Shown here one piece after another: positions 1-9,477 of a stretch of 64,000 nucleotides of DNA (positions are counted from its first letter, which is position 1; every line of letters begins with the position of its first letter). A model generated the notes under the pieces. It was given only the letters and a program-made list of their open reading frames with translations. It was not told where the DNA came from and did no database searches. Source of the DNA: Symbiobacterium thermophilum IAM 14863 (lineage in GTDB: Bacteria; Bacillota; Sulfobacillia; Symbiobacteriales; Symbiobacteriaceae); the NCBI RefSeq assembly GCF_000009905.1, contig NC_006177.1, positions 3,420,595-3,484,594 of the forward strand. The letters are read 5' to 3'. The translations under genes and the position numbers were made by a program.

Positions 1-1
1 C

Positions 2-745
2 AAGGTGTTTGCCGTGGCCGGCAACGTGATGAACACCGGCCTGGTTGAGGTGCCCATCGGCACCACCCTCCGGGAGATCGTCTACGGCATGGCCGGCGGC
101 ATCCCGAAGGGGCGGCCGTTCAAGGCGGCCCAGACCGGCGGCCCCTCCGGCGGGTGCATTCCCGCCCACCTGCTGGATATCCCCATGGATTACGAGCCGC
201 TCAACGAGGTCGGCTCCATGATGGGGTCCGGCGGGCTCATCGTGATGGACGACCAGTCCTGCATGGTCGACGTGGCACGCTTCTACCTGCAGTTCACCCA
301 GGACGAGTCCTGCGGGAAGTGCCCGCCCTGCCGCATCGGCACCAAGCGGATGCTGGAGATCCTGGACCGCATCGTCGAGGGCGAGGGCACGATGGAGGAC
401 CTGGACGAGCTGGAGCGGCTGGCCAACGGGATCAAGGCCACGGCGCTGTGCGGCCTCGGCCAGACCGCGCCGAACCCGGTCCTGTCCACCCTGCGCTACT
501 TCCGTGAGGAGTACGAGGCGCACGTGCGGGACAAGCACTGCCCGGCGGGGCGCTGCAAGGCCCTGACGGACTTCCGGATCGACCAGGAGCGGTGCAAGGC
601 GTGCAACGTCTGCGCCCGGAACTGCCCGGTGGACGCCGTCCACGGCGAGGTGCGCAAGCCGGAGACGTTCTACATCGACGCCGAGGCGTGCATCAAGTGC
701 GGGACGTGCGCCACCGTCTGCAAGTTCAACGCCGTTGTATGGTAA
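2..745 (+). CDS. hndC: NuoF/HndC-like NADH-binding subunit of a bifurcating [FeFe] hydrogenase (5' partial)
   Basis: The window opens inside this gene; the frame is open to base 2. The 247 visible residues begin just after the FMN/NADH-binding part of a NuoF fold. They contain the SLBB-like segment, then the 4Fe-4S motif [13 protein letters not shown] that shuttles electrons, then CALCGLG-type cysteine spacing (here [13 protein letters not shown]). A C-terminal two-cluster ferredoxin domain has [11 protein letters not shown] and [11 protein letters not shown]. That extra ferredoxin tail is typical of HndC/HydB rather than of respiratory NuoF. The downstream gene is the catalytic hydrogenase subunit, so the pair probably couples NAD(P)H and ferredoxin to H2 in the cytoplasm. 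A NuoE-like subunit would be expected upstream, outside the window. NAD versus NADP preference cannot be read from this part. Confidence 0.9.
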   Translation, partial: KVFAVAGNVMNTGLVEVPIGTTLREIVYGMAGGIPKGRPFKAAQTGGPSGGCIPAHLLDIPMDYEPLNEVGSMMGSGGLIVMDDQSCMVDVARFYLQFTQDESCGKCPPCRIGTKRMLEILDRIVEGEGTMEDLDELERLANGIKATALCGLGQTAPNPVLSTLRYFREEYEAHVRDKHCPAGRCKALTDFRIDQERCKACNVCARNCPVDAVHGEVRKPETFYIDAEACIKCGTCATVCKFNAVVW

Positions 746-758
746 GGGGGTGCGGTGC

Positions 759-2525
759 GTGATCCATCTGACGATCGACCGGCGCCCCGTCTCGGTCGAA
801 CCCGGAACCACAGTCCTGGAGGCGGCGCGCCAGAACGGTATCCACATTCCCACGCTCTGCTATCTGAAGGACATCAACAAGATCGGAGCCTGCCGCATGT
901 GCCTGGTGGAGGTCGAGGGGGCCCGCGGCCTCCAGACCGCCTGCACCACCCCCTGCACCGAGGGGATGGTCGTCCACACCAACTCCCCCGCAGTCCGCGA
1001 GGCCCGCAAGCTGGTGCTGGAACTGCTGCTCTCCGACCACAACATCGAGTGCCCGACGTGCCTGCGCGCGGGCAACTGCGAGCTGATGCAACTGGCCCAG
1101 GAAATGGGCGTGCGCACGGTCCCGCTGAAGGGCGCCCACCATCAGGTGCATCGGGACGTGGAGTCCGGCGCTATCGCCGTGGACAGTTCCAAGTGCGTGC
1201 TCTGCCAGCGCTGTGTCGCCGTCTGCCGTGAGGTGCAGGGCGTCTCGGCCATCTCGGTCACCGGCCGCGGCTTCGAGTCCCGGGTCGCGCCGTTCTTCGG
1301 CGTGTCGCTCAACGACGCGGCCTGCGCCCTCTGCGGCCAGTGCACCGTGGTCTGCCCCACCGGTGCGCTCACCGAGTACGACGAGACCGAGGCCGTCTGG
1401 CGGGCCCTGCTGGATCCCACCAAGCACGTGGTGGTACAGACCGCCCCGGCCGTCCGGGTCCAGATCGGCGAGCCGTTCGGCCTGCCGCCCGGCGCGGTCT
1501 CCACCGGCAAGATGGTGGCGGGGCTGCGTCGGCTGGGCTTCGACCAGGTGTTCGACACCGTGTTCTCCGCCGACCTGACGATCATGGAGGAAGCGACGGA
1601 GCTCATCCAGCGGCTCCAGAAGGGCGGTCCGCTACCCCTCATCACCTCCTGCTCGCCGGGCTGGGTCAAGTTCGCCGAGCACTTCTTCCCCAACATGCTG
1701 GAGAACCTCTCCACCTGCAAGTCGCCGCAGCAGATGTTCGGCGCCCTGGCCAAGACCTACTACGCCGAGAAGGCCGGCATCGACCCTGCGGACATGGTCG
1801 TGGTGTCGGTCATGCCCTGCACGGCCAAGAAGTACGAGGCCAACCGACCCGAGATGCGGGACTCCGGGTACCAGGATGTCGACTACGTCCTGACCACCCG
1901 CGAGCTCGCCCGCATGTTCCGCCAGGCGGGGATCGACCTGCCCTCCCTGCCGGACGAGGAGTTCGACAACCCGCTCGGCATCGGTACCGGCGCCGGCACC
2001 ATCTTCGGCACCACGGGCGGCGTCATGGAGGCGGCTCTGCGCACCGCGGCCGCCTGGCTGGAGCCCGGCAGCCCCTCCCCGAAGATCGAGTTCCAGGAGG
2101 TGCGGGGCATTCCGTTCCAGGTGCGTGAGGCTACCGTCACCCTGGACGGCGTCACCCTCAACGTCGCTGTGGCCAATGGCCTCGGCGCCGCCGGCTGGCT
2201 GATGGAAGAGGTCTCCGCGGGCCGGAAGAACTACCACTTCATCGAGATCATGGGCTGCCCGGGCGGCTGCATCGGCGGCGGCGGCCAGCCGATCCCCGCG
2301 AAGGGCCCCGACGCCCTCGACGAGGTCCGCCTCGCCCGGATCGCCTCGCTCTACACCATCGACGAGCGCATGACGATCCGCCGCTCCCACGAGAACCCGG
2401 CGATCCAGCAGGTGTACGCCGAGTACCTGGGCAAGCCGGGCAGCGAGCGGGCACACCACCTGCTGCACACCCACTACCAGGCACGGGTTCCGGCCGGCAT
2501 TCGCCGCCGGCAGCCCGGCAGATAA
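759..2525 (+). CDS. hndD: [FeFe] hydrogenase catalytic subunit (HndD/HydA-like)
   Basis: 588 residues from GTG 759. This start is chosen because AAGGGGG lies eight bases upstream; an in-frame TTG at 735 would overlap hndC. Domains in order: 2Fe-2S ferredoxin (Cys34, 45, 48, 62); the His-Cys 4Fe-4S site (His94, Cys98, 101, 107); two 4Fe-4S clusters (Cys146-156 and Cys189-199); then the H-cluster domain with L1 TSCSPGWVKF (Cys298), L2 MPCTAKKYE (Cys354) and L3 MGCPGGCIGGGGQ (Cys500, 504). All H-cluster ligands are present, followed by the small-subunit-like tail. It reduces protons or oxidises H2 and, with the HndC-like partner, probably works by electron bifurcation with ferredoxin. The maturases HydEFG are not in this window. 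Confidence 0.96.
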   Translation: MIHLTIDRRPVSVEPGTTVLEAARQNGIHIPTLCYLKDINKIGACRMCLVEVEGARGLQTACTTPCTEGMVVHTNSPAVREARKLVLELLLSDHNIECPTCLRAGNCELMQLAQEMGVRTVPLKGAHHQVHRDVESGAIAVDSSKCVLCQRCVAVCREVQGVSAISVTGRGFESRVAPFFGVSLNDAACALCGQCTVVCPTGALTEYDETEAVWRALLDPTKHVVVQTAPAVRVQIGEPFGLPPGAVSTGKMVAGLRRLGFDQVFDTVFSADLTIMEEATELIQRLQKGGPLPLITSCSPGWVKFAEHFFPNMLENLSTCKSPQQMFGALAKTYYAEKAGIDPADMVVVSVMPCTAKKYEANRPEMRDSGYQDVDYVLTTRELARMFRQAGIDLPSLPDEEFDNPLGIGTGAGTIFGTTGGVMEAALRTAAAWLEPGSPSPKIEFQEVRGIPFQVREATVTLDGVTLNVAVANGLGAAGWLMEEVSAGRKNYHFIEIMGCPGGCIGGGGQPIPAKGPDALDEVRLARIASLYTIDERMTIRRSHENPAIQQVYAEYLGKPGSERAHHLLHTHYQARVPAGIRRRQPGR

Positions 2526-2907
2526 CCAGGCCAGCTGCCTTCCTGACGCCCGACCCATCCCGCGGCCGGACATGTGACGGACATCCCGGCGCCAGACAGC
2601 CCGTTGGACGCAGATTCGACGCCGTACTTCCCTGCACCAGACGCCCCAGCCAACACATGGAACCTACGCCGCGTGGCTTACCATGCAACACCCCATCCAA
2701 CGCAGCGACCTACGCCGCACGGTCCTACACGAGATGAGGTACCAACGCCGGAAACGACGCCGCCCATCCTTGGACGAGTCGGCCCGCACGACGCCGCACC
2801 CAACACTGCGCAGACATGCACCAGACAACCCTCGGACATACAGCCCCCGGGCATCATACCGCAACCACACGTCCCAGGAGACTTGCAACACGTCAGGCAG
2901 GCGTGCG
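2526..2907. other. gene-poor stretch rich in A and C on the plus strand
   Basis: About 380 bases between the hydrogenase stop and the hairpin that precedes the CPBP gene. Reading frames run through it, but none has a ribosome site or a recognisable protein; the translations are Pro/Thr-rich on plus and Arg-rich on minus. The plus strand is visibly poor in G and T. The word ACGCCG recurs six times (starts 2619, 2666, 2712, 2745, 2757, 2791), twice inside CCTACGCCGC. I cannot assign a function; it could be a long 3' untranslated region or a decayed gene. Confidence 0.5.
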
Positions 2908-2947
2908 AGGAGGCCCTCCCCGCGGGAAACCGCAGGGAGGGCCTCCT
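2908..2947. terminator. hairpin between convergent hydrogenase and CPBP genes
   Basis: Perfect 13-bp inverted repeat (AGGAGGCCCTCCC at 2908-2920 and its complement at 2935-2947) around a 14-base loop. It begins four bases after the CPBP stop on the minus strand. It is followed by only a weak T-run on either strand, so it could serve both convergent units. Confidence 0.65.
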
Positions 2948-2951
2948 GTTC

Positions 2952-3761
2952 TCATGCTGCGGACCGGGCCGCCCGCCCGGTGCGCCGGCCGCTCCGGTGC
3001 AGGAGCCACAAAGCCGCCGCCAGGTAGATGAGGAGCGTGACGATCCCGGTCTCACCCGCCAGATACGGCCCGAGCGGCGCCGTCATGCGGACCTGGCTGC
3101 CGACGACCTCGTCGAAGGCGTTGTGGGCGGAGTGCATCAGGGAGGCCACCCACAGGCTGTCCGTGCGCAGCCGCAGTTCGCCGATGACGACGCTCAGGGG
3201 CAGCACCATCAGGGTGAACAGCCCGGCGCCGAGCAGCCGGTTGCCATCAGGCAGGTAGAGGTCGGACAGGAAGATGACCGGGTAGTGGAATGCCGCCCAC
3301 GCCAGGCCGCAGATCAGGTGTCCCCGCCGGTGGCCGAACGCCATGAGCCGGGGGAGCAGGTAGCCCCGCCAGCCCACCTCCTCGCCCAGGGAGAACGTGA
3401 AGGTGTAGAAGGCGACCAGGAGGAGGTAGTTCAGGGCCCGCGCGGCGCCGGGAGCGCCCGGCAGAGGTTCAGGGGCGGCAGCCCCGGCGGCGGTGGCGGC
3501 CAGGTAGCCCCCGCCCAGGGCGGCGGCCGGCAGCAGCAGGGCCGCTGGCCACCGCCGGACGCCGGCCCGGCCGAGGCCCAGCCGGCGCCATCCGTCACGG
3601 GTGTACCCGTCCCGGCCGATGACCAGCATCATCACCAGAGCGGTCAGGGCGGGGACGAACATCAGGAGCTGGTGCCACCCGAGCGCGACCACGGCCGCCG
3701 ACCCGGCCATGACCAACAGGATGTAGAGGATCGATTGCGTTTTGTCGCTCAGCGTCAGCAT
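2952..3761 (-). CDS. CPBP family intramembrane metalloprotease (Abi/CAAX-like)
   Basis: 269 residues, polytopic, with about seven hydrophobic segments. The family motif EEVGWRGYLLPRL supplies the glutamates and arginine, a second motif is FHYP, and the metal-binding H-N pair is in HSAHNAF. CPBP proteins are zinc-dependent membrane proteases involved in CAAX processing, bacteriocin maturation or self-immunity. The gene starts 13 bases after the ABC permease stop with a GAGGGGG site, so it is the last gene of the Bce operon. The context suggests a role in peptide-antibiotic defence or signalling rather than prenyl processing. The substrate is unknown. Confidence 0.85.
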   Translation of the reverse strand: MLTLSDKTQSILYILLVMAGSAAVVALGWHQLLMFVPALTALVMMLVIGRDGYTRDGWRRLGLGRAGVRRWPAALLLPAAALGGGYLAATAAGAAAPEPLPGAPGAARALNYLLLVAFYTFTFSLGEEVGWRGYLLPRLMAFGHRRGHLICGLAWAAFHYPVIFLSDLYLPDGNRLLGAGLFTLMVLPLSVVIGELRLRTDSLWVASLMHSAHNAFDEVVGSQVRMTAPLGPYLAGETGIVTLLIYLAAALWLLHRSGRRTGRAARSAA

Positions 3762-3774
3762 CGTCGGATCCCCC

Positions 3775-5706
3775 TCACGCGATCCGGGCGTTGCCGCCCG
3801 ACAGGGTGCGCCAGTACACCGCGTAGGTCACCGCGTAGTACAGCACGTACAGCCCCAGGTAGCCGAGGGCGATGAGCCACCCGTAGTGCAGCACCGGCCG
3901 CTGGGCCAGCGTCCCCAGGGCCTTCATGGCGAAGGTGCAGTGCATGAGACCGACGAGGAAGGGGACGAAGAAGATGATCTGCGTCTGCTGCAGCAGGACC
4001 CGGCGCATTTCGGCCTGGCTCACGCCCAGGTGCTGCAGCCGGCGGAAGTAGCGGCGATCCTCGTCGATCTCCGTAAAGAGCCTGAAGTAGAGCACGCTGC
4101 AGCTGGTGACGAAGAAGACGAGGGAGACGAACACGCCGACGAACAGGGTGAGACCCCAGCCCGAGACAGAGGCCTGGTACGCCGGGATAATGGACGTGAA
4201 ATGCCTGTCGGCCGCGGCGTCGTCCGGGAACTGCAGGCTGAGCGCCTGGGCCGCGGCGGACGCCTCCCGGGTGCGCCAGGCGGCCACATCCCACATCGTC
4301 ACCCGCAGCCGCCGGTCCGCCGCAGCTTCGGCGACGATCTGCTCCAGCTGGGCATCCGACACCACCAGGACGGTCCGCAGCTCCCCGGACGCGTTGACGG
4401 GCAGGCCGTTCCATTCGGGGAGGACGGAGACCGTATAGGTCCGGTCGCCCACGGTCAGCTGCTTCGGCACGGGATCCCGCTCCTCCGCCTCGGGATCCAG
4501 GTTCGTGTACGGGTAGATCAGCAGGGCGCCGCCCGTGGCGTCGGGCAGCGGCCGCACCGCATCGGGCGTGCGCCTCACGCCCGCATACAGGGAGTAAGGA
4601 GCGAGGATGACCGGGGTCTCCTCCTGCACGTACCCCCACACGGTCACCAGCTCATGCCGCGCCCAGTCGGCCACCCCGTGCCGGTGCAGCTCGGCTTCCA
4701 CCACGCCGGCGGCCGAATCGGCTTGCGCCGGCTCGACCAGCTGGAACGCGTGCGGGTTGCGCATCTGCGCTTCGTGCGCGAAGACCACCAGGAGCGTGTA
4801 GATGGTGGACACCGCGGTGAGGATCACGGCGATGGCCACGGCGGTGTTGGCCAGCACCCGGGCGTTCTCCTGCAACTTGAAGCGCAGGTGGCTGATGGTG
4901 AGCAAGGGCGACGTGCGGTAGTAGAACCCCTCCCGCCGCCGCAGCCAGTTGAGCAGGGCGACGCTGCCCTCCCGCATGAGGAAGACCGTCCCCAGCGAGA
5001 CCATCACCGTCACCGGGACCACCCCGAGGATGATGGCGGTGGGCCAGGGAACGCTGGCCCAGGCGTACCCGCCGACCACCAGCACCAGCCCCAGCAGGGC
5101 CTTCCACCACCGGAAGGTGGGCTCGGCCTTCGGCTTGCGTTCGGCCCGGATCAGCTCGATGACGGTGCTCCGCAGAATATCCACCATCGAGTAGAGCGAA
5201 ACGAAGAGGAAGAAGCCCCCGAAGACGGACAGCGTGTGCAGCCAGACCGGAAGGCCCGCGTACACCGGCAGCGCCTCGGACCGCCCCAGGAGGACGCTGA
5301 TGGCCATGAAGAACAGCCGCAGAAAGACCAGGCCGAAACCGAGGCCGATCGCCAGGGCAGCGGCTGCGATGAAAAAGCTCTCCCAGAGCACGACCGCGAT
5401 CAGCTGCCCCCGTGTCACGCCCATCAGGCTCCAGAGGCCGAACTCCTTCTTGCGGGACCGGGTAAACGCCGCATTCGACGTCATCAGGAACTGAAACGTG
5501 ATGCCGGCGATGACCAGCGAGGCGGCTTTGATGCCGTCCTTGACGCCCACGAGCACACCGGGGTCCCCCGCCTGCAGGTCCGGATGCAGGGCCAGGGCCG
5601 TGTAGATGAAGTAGATCATGACCGCGAAGGCGGCGCTGCCCAGGTAGGCCAGGTACCTCCCCCGGTTCCGCCAGACGTTCCTAGCCGCGATTTGCCAGAG
5701 GCTCAT
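3775..5706 (-). CDS. BceB-type ABC transporter permease (FtsX domain)
   Basis: 643 residues from ATG 5706, chosen because GGGAGG lies eight bases upstream; an in-frame GTG at 5715 is an alternative. The N-terminal motif [18 protein letters not shown] is typical of BceB permeases. About ten membrane helices are visible, with two FtsX-like blocks and a large hydrophilic, presumably extracellular domain at roughly residues 310-505 between them. In the family this domain recognises peptide antibiotics such as bacitracin and transmits flux to the BceS kinase. The gene overlaps the ATPase gene by 26 bases, indicating translational coupling. The ligand is not predictable from sequence. Confidence 0.92.
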   Translation of the reverse strand: MSLWQIAARNVWRNRGRYLAYLGSAAFAVMIYFIYTALALHPDLQAGDPGVLVGVKDGIKAASLVIAGITFQFLMTSNAAFTRSRKKEFGLWSLMGVTRGQLIAVVLWESFFIAAAALAIGLGFGLVFLRLFFMAISVLLGRSEALPVYAGLPVWLHTLSVFGGFFLFVSLYSMVDILRSTVIELIRAERKPKAEPTFRWWKALLGLVLVVGGYAWASVPWPTAIILGVVPVTVMVSLGTVFLMREGSVALLNWLRRREGFYYRTSPLLTISHLRFKLQENARVLANTAVAIAVILTAVSTIYTLLVVFAHEAQMRNPHAFQLVEPAQADSAAGVVEAELHRHGVADWARHELVTVWGYVQEETPVILAPYSLYAGVRRTPDAVRPLPDATGGALLIYPYTNLDPEAEERDPVPKQLTVGDRTYTVSVLPEWNGLPVNASGELRTVLVVSDAQLEQIVAEAAADRRLRVTMWDVAAWRTREASAAAQALSLQFPDDAAADRHFTSIIPAYQASVSGWGLTLFVGVFVSLVFFVTSCSVLYFRLFTEIDEDRRYFRRLQHLGVSQAEMRRVLLQQTQIIFFVPFLVGLMHCTFAMKALGTLAQRPVLHYGWLIALGYLGLYVLYYAVTYAVYWRTLSGGNARIA

Positions 5707-6457
5707 CCCGGCCACCTCCCATCAGCGCCAGCACGTCCAGGATCTGCTGGAAGAACGCCTCGCGGCTGTCGCCCCGGCGGATTTCGGTGTAGATCTGTCC
5801 ATCGCGGATGAACTGGATCCGCCGGCAGTAGCTGGCGGCGAAGGCGTCGTGCGTGACCATCACGATGGTCACCCCGGCCATGTTGTTGAGCATCACCAGC
5901 GTCTCCATCAGGTCCTTGGCCGACCGGGAATCCAGGTTTCCGGTCGGCTCGTCGGCCAGGATGACCGCCGGCTCGTGGATGATCGCCCGGGCCGCGGCCG
6001 CCCGCTGCTGCTGGCCGCCCGAGACCTCGTACGGGTACTTGTGGAGGATGTCGCCGATCCCCAGCTGACCCGCCAGCATCCGGAGCCGCTCCTTGATGAT
6101 CCGGACCGGCACCCGGTCCAGCACCAGCGGGAGGGCGATGTTTTCTCCGAGGGTCAGGCTGTCCAGCAGGTTGTAATCCTGGAAGACGAAGCCCAGCCGC
6201 CGGCGGCGGAACAGGGCCAGCTGCTCGCCCCTGAGCTGGCTCACGTCGGTGCCCTCGATCGCCACGGTTCCCGACGTCGGCCGGTCGATGGTCGCCAGCA
6301 GGTTGAGAAGGGTGGTCTTGCCGCTGCCGGAAGGTCCCATGATGCCCAGGAACTCGCCCTTCTGCACCTGGAGGGAGAGGTTGTTGAGGGCGCGGGTGGC
6401 CACCTTGCCCCTGCCCCCGTAAACCTTGGTGAGATTCTTCGCTTCGAGTACGATCAC
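5681..6457 (-). CDS. BceA-type ABC transporter ATP-binding protein
   Basis: 258 residues from GTG 6457, with GGAGG about ten bases upstream; an ATG at 6478 would overlap that ribosome site. Walker A is GPSGSGKT at residues 41-48, the Q-loop is in FVFQDYNLL, the signature is VSGGQQQR, and Walker B is [13 protein letters not shown]. These match the MacB/LolD/BceA class that powers FtsX-type permeases by mechanotransmission rather than classical import. It sits between the sensor kinase and the permease, the canonical bceRS-bceAB order. Confidence 0.94.
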   Translation of the reverse strand: MIVLEAKNLTKVYGGRGKVATRALNNLSLQVQKGEFLGIMGPSGSGKTTLLNLLATIDRPTSGTVAIEGTDVSQLRGEQLALFRRRRLGFVFQDYNLLDSLTLGENIALPLVLDRVPVRIIKERLRMLAGQLGIGDILHKYPYEVSGGQQQRAAAARAIIHEPAVILADEPTGNLDSRSAKDLMETLVMLNNMAGVTIVMVTHDAFAASYCRRIQFIRDGQIYTEIRRGDSREAFFQQILDVLALMGGGRDEPLANRG

Positions 6458-6602
6458 TGGAACGCAACCTCCCTGCACGGTGTGCGTCGGCGCCGCCGCC
6501 CCCGCAGGCGATGAACGGCGAGGCCGGCGCCTTGCGCTTCCCAGTGTAGCGGCGCCGGCCGGCGGTTCCCATCGATCTGGCTTGCAGGCCGCGGGACGAA
6601 GC

Positions 6603-7718
6603 TTACGGTTCCGTCACGTTGGCTGTAAGGCTGTCCCGCAGCCCCGCGAAGAGGGTCTGCGGCGCTGCGAAGCGCAGCCGTACCGTGGTGCCCTCCCCCG
6701 GGGCCGAGTCGAGGCTGATCCCGTGTCCCAGTTGGCTGCACACCTCCCGGGCCAGGTACAGCCCCATCCCGGTCGCCTGCGGAAAGGCCCGGCCGTTCAG
6801 CCCCGTGAAGAAGGGGTCGAAGACGCGCCCCAGGTCCTCCGGCGGGATGCCGACGCCGTTGTCGGCGATCTCCAGGACCACGTCGCCACCCTCCCGGCGC
6901 AGCCGGAAGAGCACCCGCCCCTGCTCGTCCGCCTCCGGGGGCCGGGAGGCGTACTTCAGGGCGTTGCTCACCACCTGCTCCAGCACAAGGCGCAGCCACT
7001 TGGCGTCGCTCTCCACCAGCCAGGGCCGGTCTCCCTCATCCTCCGCAACCACCTGAGGGTAGACCCGCCGCGCGATGAAGGCCCGCTTCTCGTCATTGAT
7101 GACCTCCCGGACCAGCGCCAGCAGGTCGAGCCGCTCCGCGCGGAAGTCCTGTGCGAAGTCCTGCAGCCGGACGGTGTTGAGCAGCATCTGCAGCGAGTGC
7201 TGCAGCCGCTGATTCTCCTCGGCCACGCCGGCTGCCAGGGCCCGCGCCTCCTCCGGCCACTCCTCCGTGTCGGCCCGCTGCAGCAGCAGGTCGATGACGG
7301 CGACGGGGGTCTTCATGTGGTGCGCCCACTGGGTGACCAGGCTCACGTTCCGCTGCCCCCGCTCCCTCTCGGCCGCCAGCTCGCCGCTCAGCCGCCCGTA
7401 CATGCGGCTCCAGGCCTCGGCCAGCAACTCCCCCTCCGCCGTCTGCGGCACCGGCAGTAGGGCCAGCTGTGCGATGGGCTCCCGACCCGTCAGCCCGGCC
7501 AGGTGGCGGTAGAAGGGGACTATCCGCTGGTATTCCCACCAGAGGTAGACGACGAGCCCCACCAGCCCCAGGAGGAAGATGTAGAGGAGGTTGACCACCT
7601 GCAGACTCGCCCCGGTGAGCATGAGGTCCAGGTGGACCACCACGAGGGACAGCGCAGCGAAGGCCACGTAGACGGCGATGTAGTTGATCCGGTCCCACAG
7701 AAACTGCCAGAAGCGCAC
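6603..7718 (-). CDS. BceS-like intramembrane-sensing histidine kinase
   Basis: 371 residues starting at GTG 7718, one base after the response-regulator stop. Two membrane helices (about 12-31 and 41-60) are joined by a loop of only about nine residues. There is therefore no extracellular sensor domain, the hallmark of kinases that read the flux state of a BceAB transporter. The phosphoacceptor is His133 in QWAHHMKTPVA, followed by an ATPase domain with an N-box (NALKY), DNGVGIP and GMGLYLA. It probably phosphorylates the adjacent regulator in response to a cell-wall-active peptide. Confidence 0.93.
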   Translation of the reverse strand: MRFWQFLWDRINYIAVYVAFAALSLVVVHLDLMLTGASLQVVNLLYIFLLGLVGLVVYLWWEYQRIVPFYRHLAGLTGREPIAQLALLPVPQTAEGELLAEAWSRMYGRLSGELAAERERGQRNVSLVTQWAHHMKTPVAVIDLLLQRADTEEWPEEARALAAGVAEENQRLQHSLQMLLNTVRLQDFAQDFRAERLDLLALVREVINDEKRAFIARRVYPQVVAEDEGDRPWLVESDAKWLRLVLEQVVSNALKYASRPPEADEQGRVLFRLRREGGDVVLEIADNGVGIPPEDLGRVFDPFFTGLNGRAFPQATGMGLYLAREVCSQLGHGISLDSAPGEGTTVRLRFAAPQTLFAGLRDSLTANVTEP

Positions 7719-7719
7719 G

Positions 7720-8430
7720 TCACTCCCCCCAGCCGGCGTTCAGCCGATAGCCCTGGCCCCGCTTGGTCTCGATCACCCCGGTAAGGCCCAGCTCCTCCAG
7801 CCGACGCCGGACCCGGGTCACGTTCACAGTGAGAGTATTGTCGTCCACGAACTCGGTGTCGTCCCACAGCTCCTCCAGCAGCGTCTCCCGGCCGACGATC
7901 TCCCCCGCCCGGCGCGCCAGGCACCACAGCAGCCGGAACTCCTTGGGGCTCAGCTCCACCGTCCGGTCGCCGCAGCTCACCCGGTTGGTCGCGCGGTCCA
8001 GAACCAGGGGCCCGACCCTGAGCAGGTCGGCCTCACCGGCGGCGGCATACTCGCCGTAGGCCCGGCGGATGGCCGCCTTCACCTTGGCCCGGGCCAGCTC
8101 CAGGTTGAACGGCTTGGTGATGTAGTCGTCCGCGCCGTGGTCAATCGCCCGCACCTGGTCCATCTGGTCCGAGCGGGCGGAGATGAAGAGGATCGGCACC
8201 CGGGACACGGTGCGGATCTGCCGGCACCAGTAGTAGCCGTCGTACCGGGGCAGGTTGATGTCCATGAGCACGACGTCCGGTCGGGCCGCCACAAATTCTC
8301 CCTTGATGTTGGCGTAGTCGCGCGCGAGGACGACGTCATACCCGTAGCGGACGAACTCGTCGGCCAGGATCGACGCGATCTTCTCGTCGTCCTCGACGAT
8401 CAGGATGCGGAAGCGGCGTCCCTCCGTCAC
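7720..8430 (-). CDS. BceR-like OmpR/PhoB-family response regulator
   Basis: 236 residues. The receiver domain has acidic residues VEDD near the N-terminus, phosphoacceptor Asp57 in LMDINLP, and the conserved Thr/Ser and Lys positions in SAR and KPF. A C-terminal winged-helix domain ends in [12 protein letters not shown]. Its start overlaps the upstream dehydrogenase stop as GTGA, so it has no separate promoter of the usual bceA kind. It probably activates this operon or another transporter operon in response to peptide antibiotics. Confidence 0.94.
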   Translation of the reverse strand: MTEGRRFRILIVEDDEKIASILADEFVRYGYDVVLARDYANIKGEFVAARPDVVLMDINLPRYDGYYWCRQIRTVSRVPILFISARSDQMDQVRAIDHGADDYITKPFNLELARAKVKAAIRRAYGEYAAAGEADLLRVGPLVLDRATNRVSCGDRTVELSPKEFRLLWCLARRAGEIVGRETLLEELWDDTEFVDDNTLTVNVTRVRRRLEELGLTGVIETKRGQGYRLNAGWGE

Positions 8431-9425
8431 GGCTGCCTCTCCTCCCGCCGGAGCACCTCAGGGTTCACGGGGGTGGGCGGCTGCTTCCCCGTGAGGGCGG
8501 CCACCAGGTTCTCGGCGGCCAGGGTCGCCATCCGGGTCCGGGTCCGCACGGTCGCGGAGCCGATGTGAGGCACGGCCGTCACGTTGGGGAGCGACAGCAG
8601 CGGGTGATCGGCGGGAATGGGCTCCCGGTCGAAGACGTCCAGCCCCGCGGCGTAGATGCGCCGGTCCCGCAGGGCCTCGTACAGGGCCCGTTCGTCCACC
8701 ACGGGACCCCGGGCGGCGTTGACCAGCACCGCGGTGGGCTTCATCAGGGCAAGCTCCCGGGCCCCGATAAGCCCCCGGGTCTCGGGCGTCAACGGCACCA
8801 GCACGACGACGAAGTCAGACTCCCGCAACAGGTCGTCGAGCAGCCGATAGGAAGCCCCGACCTCGGCCTCGAAGGCCGGGTTAGGCCGCCGGTTGTGGTA
8901 CAGAATCCGCATGTCGAAGCCCCGGGCCCGCCGGGCCACCGCCTGGCCGATGCGGCCGGCGCCGACGATGCCCAGGGTTGCGCCGTACACGTCCTGACCG
9001 GTCATGAACATCGGCGACCAGCCCTTCCACCGCCCTTCCACGATGGTCCGCTGCCCCTCGTACAGCCGGCGGGCAGCGGCGATCATCAGGCCGAAGGCCA
9101 GGTCAGCGGTGGTCTCGGTCAGCACGCCCGGCGTGTTGGTGATCAGGATCCCGCGCGCCGTGGCCGCCGCCACGTCGATGTTGTCATAGCCCACCGCCAT
9201 GTTGGCGTACACGCGGCAGCGGGGGGCCGCGTCCATGAGCGCCGCGTCGATCCGGTGGGGACCCACGACGAGGGCGCCGTCCGCCTCCTGGAGCCCACGG
9301 ACCAGTTCGTCCTGCGGGACCGGCTCGTCCTCGTGGTCCCAGGTGTGCACCTCGCATGCGGTGCGCAAGATACTTAGCGCCTCGTCGGGAATCCGCCGGG
9401 TGACGAAGACACGCGGTTTCGCCAT
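8427..9425 (-). CDS. D-2-hydroxyacid dehydrogenase (glyoxylate/hydroxypyruvate reductase type)
   Basis: 332 residues from ATG 9425, which has GGGGAGG upstream; an ATG 45 bases earlier lacks one. The Rossmann motif is GIVGAGRIG (152-160). The catalytic triad is Arg239 in [10 protein letters not shown], Glu268 in FDREPIP and His287 in PHIGSAT. This is the GyaR/GhrB/D-LDH superfamily, reducing 2-oxoacids with NAD(P)H. Its stop overlaps the bceR-like start by four bases, so it heads the antimicrobial-peptide operon. A link to VanH-type D-lactate production is possible, since VanH belongs to this superfamily, but no VanA ligase or VanX is present; a housekeeping role is equally likely. Confidence 0.9.
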   Translation of the reverse strand: MAKPRVFVTRRIPDEALSILRTACEVHTWDHEDEPVPQDELVRGLQEADGALVVGPHRIDAALMDAAPRCRVYANMAVGYDNIDVAAATARGILITNTPGVLTETTADLAFGLMIAAARRLYEGQRTIVEGRWKGWSPMFMTGQDVYGATLGIVGAGRIGQAVARRARGFDMRILYHNRRPNPAFEAEVGASYRLLDDLLRESDFVVVLVPLTPETRGLIGARELALMKPTAVLVNAARGPVVDERALYEALRDRRIYAAGLDVFDREPIPADHPLLSLPNVTAVPHIGSATVRTRTRMATLAAENLVAALTGKQPPTPVNPEVLRREERQP

Positions 9426-9477
9426 CGCTTGTGCCTCCCCGTGAGGTAGTCTCGACGGTTTATTCGCCATACCTCGC

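Noticed and set aside
2574-2891. Small genes in the gap after the hydrogenase
   Set aside because: Frames on both strands are compositionally biased and lack ribosome sites or recognisable motifs.
8427-9425. VanH D-lactate dehydrogenase of a glycopeptide-resistance cluster
   Set aside because: No D-Ala-D-Lac ligase or VanX is present; superfamily membership alone does not support the specific call.
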